Assembly: GCA_035415725.1 (NCBI GenBank)
Contig: DAOOGN010000136.1
Location: forward strand, 1-7,326
Direction of reading: 5' to 3'
DNA from: DSWT01 sp035415725
GTDB lineage: Bacteria > Chloroflexota > Anaerolineae > B4-G1 > SLSP01
Length of the DNA stretch: 7,326 nt
Shown here: positions 1 through 4,917 of the stretch, piece after piece
Position numbering within the stretch: position 1 is the first letter of the stretch
Layout of the letters: the number at the start of each line of letters is the position of its first letter
The notes under the pieces: model-generated
Seen by the model: the letters and a program-made list of their open reading frames with translations, nothing else
Told to the model about the DNA's origin: nothing
Database searches by the model: none
Translations under genes and position numbers: made by a program

Positions 1-10
1 AAGGTCCCCC

Positions 11-90
11 GATACGAAAGCCGATGCCCTACCCCCTAGCATCGGCCCCAGCAACGTGAACCTATCGGTTCAACTTTGCCCTCCGGTATC
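11..90 (-). promoter_or_regulatory. Predicted structured 5' leader RNA, class unknown, for a gene left of the window
   Basis: On the minus strand, downstream of two promoter-like sites, three stems can be drawn. A closing stem pairs GATAC (90-86) with GTATC (15-11). One arm pairs TGAACC with GGTTCA around a GATA tetraloop (72-57), extended across a small internal loop by GCAA/TTGC (79-76 with 54-51). The second arm is an 8-bp perfect stem GCCGATGC/GCATCGGC (46-39 with 27-20) with an 11-nt G-rich loop. GGGGGACC follows directly at the window edge. Together these make a possible three-way junction like a riboswitch aptamer or small RNA. I compared it from memory with c-di-AMP (ydaO), c-di-GMP-I, cobalamin and guanidine riboswitches and could not fit any of them. 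It may continue past position 1. The stems are seen; the function is inferred. Confidence 0.35.
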
Positions 91-111
91 TTTGCTGCCT
101 TTGTGAAGCAC

Positions 112-139
112 AGTTTACTACACTATGCCTTCTTGTCAA
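112..139 (-). promoter_or_regulatory. Candidate sigma-70 promoter, proximal (P2)
   Basis: Minus strand: a perfect TTGACA -35 (139-134), a 16-nt spacer, then TAAACT as -10 (117-112; 4 of 6 matches to TATAAT). Transcription would start near position 105 and run leftwards into the structured leader and out of the window. The -35 lies inside a 12-mer that is repeated at the -35 of the upstream promoter. The -10 is weak, so this is less sure than P1. Confidence 0.4.
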
Positions 140-225
140 GCTGCTCTGTTTATTGTGGTCAAGACAGCCTCTGACCATCTGCCACACAAGTCGCCATTCT
201 ACCACAGCCAGTTTTCTTGTCAAGC
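130..225. repeat. Direct 12-mer repeat carrying both -35 boxes
   Basis: TTCTTGTCAAGC occurs at 130-141 and again at 214-225, 84 bp apart, i.e. eight turns of B-DNA at 10.5 bp per turn. Read on the minus strand each copy is GCTTGACAAGAA, which contains the TTGACA hexamer. The identity extends beyond the hexamer on both sides, so it is either a local promoter duplication or a recognition site of a regulator overlapping the -35. Confidence 0.6.
196..223 (-). promoter_or_regulatory. Candidate sigma-70 promoter, distal (P1)
   Basis: Minus strand: a perfect TTGACA -35 (223-218), a 16-nt spacer and TAGAAT -10 (201-196; 5 of 6 matches). Predicted start is near position 189. It lies just downstream of the recJ stop codon and therefore serves a separate transcription unit to the left of the window. 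The leader would be at least about 190 nt long, unusually long unless it holds a regulatory RNA or a stable RNA gene. Confidence 0.5.
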
Positions 226-241
226 CGGTTTCCACCCGGCT
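223..241 (-). terminator. Small hairpin at the end of recJ, weak terminator candidate
   Basis: AGCCGG (223-228) and CCGGCT (236-241) form a 6-bp GC-rich stem with a 7-nt loop on either strand, overlapping the last base of the recJ stop codon. No run of U follows on the minus strand (GACAAGAAAAC comes next), so it lacks the normal second half of an intrinsic terminator. It also overlaps the -35 of promoter P1. Function is uncertain. Confidence 0.25.
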
Positions 242-2565
242 CAATGCCCATTCTCCAGCATCAGGGTCCGCAACGCCTCCATATCGGCGTGCGCATAGTA
301 GCGACGATAGGCTGACACTTCATCCAACAACGCCCCAAGCTGGGCTGCGATACGATCGGCATGCGGGTCCACACGCTCGCCGCCGGCGCGCACGAGAACA
401 AAGTTTTCCTCATCGGACAGAATGGTGATATGGCCTTGAGCCTCAAGCCAGGCCAGCGCCAAGCGAACCGCCGATTCACGATTGGCGGTCATGGCTGCTA
501 CCAGGGGAATGTCGATGCGCCCGGCAGTGTGTTTGAGAGCATACCTGGTCACGCCGGCAATATGGCGTAAAAACGGCTCCAGGTGCGCCAATCCGGCGTC
601 GGCGGCGAACAGGTAAACTTTCGCCGGGGAAACTTTCGCCAGCACCGCACGCCAAACGTCGGGGCCGGGCGGCGCAATCCAAATAATGAGTGTTGCCGCC
701 GACGTCAGTTCATGGCGATTGCCGCCGGGGATGTCCGCCGTCAGAGGACCTTCACGCCAGACCTGCAAGTCCTCCATCGTCAACAAGGGTTTTAACAAGG
801 TCAGAGGATGCGGTTCGCGCCGGTAGTCCACAATTTCAAGTTTCGGACGCTCCGGAACAACGACAGAAACCGCTGGTGTGACTTGACGCGCATCCTCCCA
901 CACGATCTGCAATTCGCGCTGCCCACGGAAGTCATTGACGCGCACGGTGTTGGCCAAATCAAAGGCGCCCTCCGGCAAGGCAGCGCCATCCCAACGCCAC
1001 CAGACGACTTGTTGTTCGACCCCGGCGTCATCCTCAACGGTGAGCAAAAGATGTCTTCCATCGCGCCCCAAAGGACGGCTCGCTTTGATGTGAATGGCGC
1101 GCGTCGCTAGCGTCAACGGCGGATTGCCGGGGCCAAAGGGTGCCAATCGTTCCAAATCGGCGACCAGATCAAGCGAAAAGTCGGCCAGCGGCAGGTAGCC
1201 ATCAATGGGTAAGACAGGTTGGAGCAAAGCGGCACCGATCTGCGCCAGGACAGCGCGCGAAAGACCCCGCCGGAACGCCGGGATGTTATCGACGCTCAAG
1301 GACAGTCCCGCCGCCATGGCGTGTCCGCCGAAACTGAAGAGCAGGTCTTGCTGCGTCGCCAAAGCCTCCGTGATGTGACATCCTTCGACGGAACGCACGG
1401 AACCATGCCCCACCCCATCCGCCGAAATCGTGATCAGCACAGCCGGCCGGTGATAAAGTTCGGCCAGCCGATTCGCCACAATGCCGATAACACCCACCGG
1501 CCATTCCGGGGCCGCGAGGACCATGGCGGCATCTTCCAATAATGCAGGGTTCTGCGCAATCTGATCCTGAGCGGCAGCAAAAACCTGATCGCTCAACAAC
1601 TTGCGCCGGTCATTCAACGCTTCCAGCTCCGAAGCGATAATGCGCGCCTGCATCAGATCGGTAGTCGTAAGGAACTCGACGATGACATTGGCGTCGTCGA
1701 GGCGTCCCAGCGCGTTGAGGCGTGGCCCCAGGGCAAAGCCGATGTGTTCTTCGTTGAGGCGCGCGGGATTGAGGCGTGCCAGCTTCATCAGCTCTTGCAA
1801 GCCGAGCCGCTGGGTAGCGCGCAGCGCAGTCAGCCCGCGCTGCAACAGGTAACGTGTATCGCCGGCTATTACCGCCACATCGGCGACGATGCCCAAGGCG
1901 ACCAAATCCAGATACTTGGCGACTTCAGCCGTACGTCCGGCGCGCGCGTAGAGTTCTTCCGCTAATTTGTAGGCGACTCCCACGCCCGGCAATGTAGCCA
2001 ACGGATGCGACGACGGCAGCAGGTGGGGGTTGACAATAGCATAAGCGGGAGGAAGCGTCGACGGCAATTCGTGGTGATCGGTGACGATGACATCAACGCC
2101 GCGCGCTGCGGCATAGGCGATAGCCTCATCAGCGTCGACACCGGTATCGCAGGTCAGAATGAGACGCGCACCCTCATCCACAACGCGCTGTAAAGCGGCG
2201 ACCTTCACGCCGTGGGATTCCGTCGCGCGCACCGGGATGTGGTAGGTGACCTGCGCGCCCAAATCGCGCAGCGTGGCGACGAGAAGGGTAGTGGCGGTCT
2301 GCCCATCGACGTCGAAGTCGCCCCACACGCAGACGGGTTCCGCGGCCCGCAGCGCCTGCTCGATGCGGTCGGCAGCATGGGTAAGGTTCGGCAACGCGGC
2401 GGAAGGAGCCGGGATATAGGCGTCGGGGTCTAAAAAAGCGCGGGCAGCGTCCACCGTGGTCATGCCACGTCGCACCAGCGTCTCGGCGATCAGAGGATGT
2501 CCGCCTACATACTCGCGCAGAGCCTCCGGAACGGCCACAGGCTGAGGGTCTATCCACTGTTTCAT
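241..2565 (-). CDS. recJ: Single-stranded-DNA-specific exonuclease RecJ, long form
   Basis: RecJ degrades single-stranded DNA 5' to 3' with a Mn/Mg centre in the cytoplasm, in recombination, mismatch and base-excision repair. The 774-residue protein has the DHH-family order: motif I GDFDVDG (82-88), motif II LTCDTGV (137-143), motif III TDHHELP (162-168), motif IV GIVADV (225-230), then the linker motif GPRLNALGRLD (280-290). The DHHA1 domain shows VGVIGIVANRLAE (357-369), GHGSVRS (386-392) and SFGGHAMAAG (411-420). An OB-like segment spans about 450-560. Metal-binding aspartates and histidines are all present, so it should be active. About 210 further residues follow (560-774), making it longer than the E. 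coli enzyme and closer to Firmicutes forms; residues 690-726 look winged-helix-like. The ATG start is not preceded by a recognisable Shine-Dalgarno sequence, but MKQW suits the family's N-terminus. It lies 69 nt after gpmA, beyond a strong hairpin. Confidence 0.95.
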   Translation of the reverse strand: MKQWIDPQPVAVPEALREYVGGHPLIAETLVRRGMTTVDAARAFLDPDAYIPAPSAALPNLTHAADRIEQALRAAEPVCVWGDFDVDGQTATTLLVATLRDLGAQVTYHIPVRATESHGVKVAALQRVVDEGARLILTCDTGVDADEAIAYAAARGVDVIVTDHHELPSTLPPAYAIVNPHLLPSSHPLATLPGVGVAYKLAEELYARAGRTAEVAKYLDLVALGIVADVAVIAGDTRYLLQRGLTALRATQRLGLQELMKLARLNPARLNEEHIGFALGPRLNALGRLDDANVIVEFLTTTDLMQARIIASELEALNDRRKLLSDQVFAAAQDQIAQNPALLEDAAMVLAAPEWPVGVIGIVANRLAELYHRPAVLITISADGVGHGSVRSVEGCHITEALATQQDLLFSFGGHAMAAGLSLSVDNIPAFRRGLSRAVLAQIGAALLQPVLPIDGYLPLADFSLDLVADLERLAPFGPGNPPLTLATRAIHIKASRPLGRDGRHLLLTVEDDAGVEQQVVWWRWDGAALPEGAFDLANTVRVNDFRGQRELQIVWEDARQVTPAVSVVVPERPKLEIVDYRREPHPLTLLKPLLTMEDLQVWREGPLTADIPGGNRHELTSAATLIIWIAPPGPDVWRAVLAKVSPAKVYLFAADAGLAHLEPFLRHIAGVTRYALKHTAGRIDIPLVAAMTANRESAVRLALAWLEAQGHITILSDEENFVLVRAGGERVDPHADRIAAQLGALLDEVSAYRRYYAHADMEALRTLMLENGH

Positions 2566-2580
2566 GGTCTGAAAGACATA

Positions 2581-2615
2581 TCAGCCGTCAGTGGAGGCAA
2601 TCTACTGACGGCTGA
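2581..2615 (-). terminator. 12-bp perfect hairpin between gpmA and recJ (terminator or attenuator)
   Basis: TCAGCCGTCAGT (2581-2592) and ACTGACGGCTGA (2604-2615) are perfect inverted repeats around an 11-nt loop. On the minus strand the hairpin comes 19 nt after the gpmA stop and is followed by TATGTCTTTC, only a loose U tract, then by the recJ ATG 15 nt after the stem. It is most simply an intrinsic terminator of gpmA that limits read-through into recJ. On the recJ transcript the loop reads AGATTGCCTCC, containing an anti-Shine-Dalgarno-like CCTCC. No good separate recJ promoter was found downstream of it, so partial read-through is likely. Confidence 0.5.
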
Positions 2616-2634
2616 ATTTCGGTGATGGCGCAGG

Positions 2635-3408
2635 TTAGCGAGCCTTTCCCTGGTTCGCCACGGCCTGTTGCGCCTGGCGCACGGTTTCCTCATCGGCCAG
2701 GTACTCGTGGCCGAGGGGACGAAGGTCAGCATCCAACTTATACACCAGCGGAATGCCCGTTGGGATGTTCAGATCGACGATGTCGTCGTCGGAGATCTGG
2801 TCCAGGTGCTTGACCAGGGCGCGCAGGCTGTTGCCGTGCGCCGCGATGACAACACGCTGGCCGGATTTGACAGCCGGAGCAATCACGTCGTACCAGTACG
2901 GCATAAAGCGATGGATGGTATCTTTCAAGCATTCGGTCAACGGAATGTCGGCAGGGTCGAGGTCACGATAGCGTGGATCGTGGCCGGGCCAGCGGGGGTC
3001 GTCTTTTTCCAGGGCGGGTGGCGGGACATCGTAGCTACGTCGCCAGATGAGCACCTGATCGTCGCCATACCTGGCCGCCGTCTCTGCTTTGTTCAAGCCC
3101 TGAAGCGCGCCGTAATGCCGCTCATTGAGCCGCCAGGAACGATAAACAGGTATCCACATCAAGTCCATCTCATCCAACACAATCCACAAAGTGCGAATCG
3201 CGCGCTTCAATACCGACGTATACGCTACATCAAAGACATAGCCGGCTTCGCGCAGGGCCTTTCCTCCGGCGTGCGCTTCTGCGATGCCTTTTTCAGACAG
3301 ATCGACATCGGTCCAACCGGTAAAAAGGTTGGCTTTGTTCCACACACTTTCCCCATGGCGAATCAGGGTTAACGTATATGTTTTTTGTTCAGCATCAACT
3401 TGTTTCAC
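2635..3408 (-). CDS. gpmA: 2,3-bisphosphoglycerate-dependent phosphoglycerate mutase
   Basis: This cytoplasmic glycolysis/gluconeogenesis enzyme interconverts 3- and 2-phosphoglycerate through a phosphohistidine. Counted from the GTG start (257 residues, close to the 250 of E. coli GpmA), the histidine-phosphatase motif LIRHGES is at 15-21 with the phosphorylated H18. The family hallmark WRLNERHYGALQGLNKAETA includes the acid/base E96, and the second catalytic histidine H191 lies in AAHGNSLRALVKHL. WRRSYDVPPPALEKDDPRWPG and NIPTGIPLVYKL are also typical of the dPGM subfamily rather than broad-specificity phosphatases. An in-frame ATG exists at 3435, but it falls at the predicted transcription start. 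The GTG has AGGAGG 9 nt upstream, so the GTG is preferred. It has its own promoter, separate from the nuclease gene before it. Confidence 0.95.
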   Translation of the reverse strand: MKQVDAEQKTYTLTLIRHGESVWNKANLFTGWTDVDLSEKGIAEAHAGGKALREAGYVFDVAYTSVLKRAIRTLWIVLDEMDLMWIPVYRSWRLNERHYGALQGLNKAETAARYGDDQVLIWRRSYDVPPPALEKDDPRWPGHDPRYRDLDPADIPLTECLKDTIHRFMPYWYDVIAPAVKSGQRVVIAAHGNSLRALVKHLDQISDDDIVDLNIPTGIPLVYKLDADLRPLGHEYLADEETVRQAQQAVANQGKAR

Positions 3409-3417
3409 AGTATAAGG

Positions 3418-3423
3418 CCTCCT
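3418..3423 (-). promoter_or_regulatory. Ribosome binding site deciding the gpmA start
   Basis: AGGAGG on the minus strand, with 9 nt between it and the GTG at 3408-3406. It sits inside the N-terminal extension that the upstream ATG at 3435 would add, which argues against that ATG. Confidence 0.75.
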
Positions 3424-3442
3424 CATTAAAATCATGGGTCCT

Positions 3443-3470
3443 ATTGTACCCGCGGCAGGCGATTTTTCAA
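3443..3470 (-). promoter_or_regulatory. Promoter of gpmA
   Basis: Minus strand: TTGAAA -35 (3470-3465; 5 of 6 matches), a 16-nt spacer, TACAAT -10 (3448-3443; 5 of 6). The predicted start is around 3436, giving a leader of about 28 nt that contains the AGGAGG site. It begins 13 bp after the stop codon of the nuclease gene, so gpmA can be expressed independently of the upstream repair genes. Confidence 0.65.
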
Positions 3471-3483
3471 GCCGTCGATAGAG

Positions 3484-4317
3484 CTAAAATGCAATCTCCG
3501 CAATCTGCTCGAAATCAAACCCCAGGCGCAATTCCACCACATCTTCGGCAATCTCGTTCTCGTCATCATGCAGGTTCCCCGCCTGGATGCCCCGGTCGCA
3601 GTAAGAACGATAGGGGCAATAGACGCAATGGCGCTCGTCGTCGGTGGGAGCGAAGTCCTCCAACGCCATGATCTGTTCGATCAAGTCGGCGAGATAATGC
3701 TCGTCCGCATGATACTGTGTCGCGTCATAGGGCAGGCGCACCGGCGCTTCGGGATATTCGGCGAACCAGTAGATCATGGCGATCTGCGCGGGAGCGAAGG
3801 GCTGCCCGGCATTGAGATGCGCCCCGGCACAGGTTAACAGGTAGCGATAGACGCGCGTCTGCAAGCGATGTTGCAACGTGAGAGGTTTGGGCCGCGCCGG
3901 TGATGTTTTCCAATCGAAGATAATAGCCCGGGAACCAGGCTCGACCACCACCAGATCGTACTTGGCGAGCAAGCGCCGTCCCGCCAGCGCTGCCGTCAAT
4001 GTGATCTCCGGATAACGCCGGGCGTCCGGTATGATCTCCGCCGGCCGGTACACGCTATAGTTGCGCCACCAACGTTCCAGGTCGGGATCGGCGGCCATAC
4101 GCGCCAGACGTGCTTCCGGCAGTCCCAAAAGTTGCTGCTGCACCATACGGTGGAAAGCCGACCCCAACTGCATGTGACGCTCGTGTTCTTCGAGCGGTTC
4201 GGCTTCAACGGCGGGCCATGCCACCTTCAGCATGTAGCGCAGGTGAAACCGCCGTGGACAATCCACGAAGTCTTGCAGGCTGGCCTGGCTGAACTGGAGA
4301 TCGGCAGGAAGCGTCAC
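3484..4317 (-). CDS. PD-(D/E)XK nuclease with a Cas4/AddB-type 4Fe-4S cysteine set
   Basis: A 277-residue RecB-family nuclease expected to cut or resect DNA ends with Mg/Mn. The N-terminus FSQASLQDFVDCPRRFHLRYM (9-29) matches the usual opening of RecB/AddB/Cas4-like nucleases and contains C20. GSAFHRMVQ (52-60) supplies the helix histidine H56. AKYDLVV (118-124) gives D121, FDWKTS (134-139) gives the D135-W-K137 catalytic pair, and QTRVYRY (153-159) is the QxxxY motif. C231-VY-C234-PYRSY-C240 together with C20 forms the four-cysteine arrangement that binds a 4Fe-4S cluster in Cas4 and AddB. An acidic tail (250-277) ends in GFDFEQIAEIAF. The GTG start is needed to keep the conserved N-terminal motif. 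GGGGGAG lies only 2 nt before it, an unusually short spacing. It follows the DUF6398 stop by 9 nt, implying coupling. A cas4 gene is an alternative reading, but no CRISPR array or other cas gene is visible. Confidence 0.9.
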   Translation of the reverse strand: MTLPADLQFSQASLQDFVDCPRRFHLRYMLKVAWPAVEAEPLEEHERHMQLGSAFHRMVQQQLLGLPEARLARMAADPDLERWWRNYSVYRPAEIIPDARRYPEITLTAALAGRRLLAKYDLVVVEPGSRAIIFDWKTSPARPKPLTLQHRLQTRVYRYLLTCAGAHLNAGQPFAPAQIAMIYWFAEYPEAPVRLPYDATQYHADEHYLADLIEQIMALEDFAPTDDERHCVYCPYRSYCDRGIQAGNLHDDENEIAEDVVELRLGFDFEQIAEIAF

Positions 4318-4326
4318 ATCTCCCCC

Positions 4327-4851
4327 TTAGTTATCCCCGGCGGAACCGGGTAAGTACGGAATCAATCCCTTGCGGTAGGCTTCTTCTTGAATAGAGCGTG
4401 ACATGTAGCGTGCATCCACAATGAAGCCGTTGACGGAAATCATCCAGGCCATAGGGTTTTCACCTATTTTGCTCGGCAGTGTCCAGTCCGGATCGAAGAC
4501 GCCGATATTCAGTATGTCCTTGATTTGCTTCGATTTTGTGCCAACGGTACTCTTGCTCAGCCCAAAAAGCGCAGCCAGTTCGTCGGCGCGCATGTGGGGG
4601 GTCTGTGCCTTGTCGAACAAGAAATTCACGCTGCCCACCGTATAAACGATGGCCGCCGCCCACGTTTTTGGCTTGCCGCCCAATAAGGGGGAAGGACGTT
4701 TGCGGGCCAGGGTCGCGGCCATTTGACGGCACACCTGCATGTATTCGGCGTTGAGGTGTTCCTGGCAGAACACATCGGTCAGCGCCACAATTTCATCATA
4801 GCACGGCCTCATCGCCTCAGGGACAGTTTCACGTTTCGTTTTACGCGCCAT
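4327..4851 (-). CDS. DUF6398 domain protein, possible HTH/cyclin-like fold
   Basis: A 174-residue soluble protein recognised as the DUF6398 family, whose function is unknown. Conserved-looking stretches are ARKRPSPLLGGKPKTWAAAI (49-68), GSVNFLFDKAQTPHM (73-87), ELAALFGLSKSTVGTKSKQI (91-110) and FDPDWTLPS (119-127), then ENPMAWMISVNGFIVDAR (131-148) and EEAYRKGLIPYLP (156-168). Residues 88-113 read as a helix-turn-helix, and with the preceding WAAAIVYTVGSVNFLF helix they resemble a TFIIB/cyclin-type repeat. No signal peptide or membrane segment is seen. The start was chosen at the second ATG because AGGAGG lies 6 nt before it; an ATG 8 codons upstream (4875) would place that site inside the gene. 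It stands between the helicase and the nuclease, 51 and 9 nt away, suggesting an accessory or regulatory role for them (inference). Confidence 0.85.
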   Translation of the reverse strand: MARKTKRETVPEAMRPCYDEIVALTDVFCQEHLNAEYMQVCRQMAATLARKRPSPLLGGKPKTWAAAIVYTVGSVNFLFDKAQTPHMRADELAALFGLSKSTVGTKSKQIKDILNIGVFDPDWTLPSKIGENPMAWMISVNGFIVDARYMSRSIQEEAYRKGLIPYLPGSAGDN

Positions 4852-4857
4852 CGTTTT

Positions 4858-4863
4858 CCTCCT
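4858..4863 (-). promoter_or_regulatory. Ribosome binding site deciding the DUF6398 start
   Basis: AGGAGG on the minus strand with a 6-nt spacer to the ATG at 4851-4849. This selects the shorter start over the in-frame ATG at 4875. Confidence 0.8.
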
Positions 4864-4889
4864 AGCACAGAACAAACTATGGAATAAAA

Positions 4890-4917
4890 GATATAAATCT
4901 GCTCAATCTGCTGACAA
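4890..4917 (-). promoter_or_regulatory. Possible internal promoter before DUF6398
   Basis: Minus strand: TTGTCA (4917-4912; 5 of 6 matches), a 16-nt spacer and TATATC (4895-4890; 4 of 6), overlapping the end of the helicase gene in a locally AT-rich stretch. It could give DUF6398 and the nuclease helicase-independent expression. The -10 is weak and the AT-rich context makes chance matches likely. Confidence 0.3.
4896..4913. repeat. 9-bp tandem duplication at the helicase stop codon
   Basis: AATCTGCTC (4896-4904) is followed directly by AATCTGCTG (4905-4913), 8 of 9 identical. On the minus strand it duplicates the final helicase codons GCA GAT and contains the TGA stop. It is possibly a recent slippage event and could be coincidence. 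Confidence 0.4.

Noticed and set aside
62..244. 60-codon minus-strand open frame in the left intergenic region
   Set aside because: It spans two promoter-like sites, has no ribosome binding site and a composition unlike a protein.
2668..3372. 234-codon plus-strand open frame opposite gpmA
   Set aside because: It is antisense to a clearly identified phosphoglycerate mutase and shows no family features.
3484..4317. CRISPR-associated Cas4
   Set aside because: The cysteine pattern fits Cas4, but there is no repeat-spacer array and no cas1, cas2 or effector gene in the window; the neighbours are repair-type genes.
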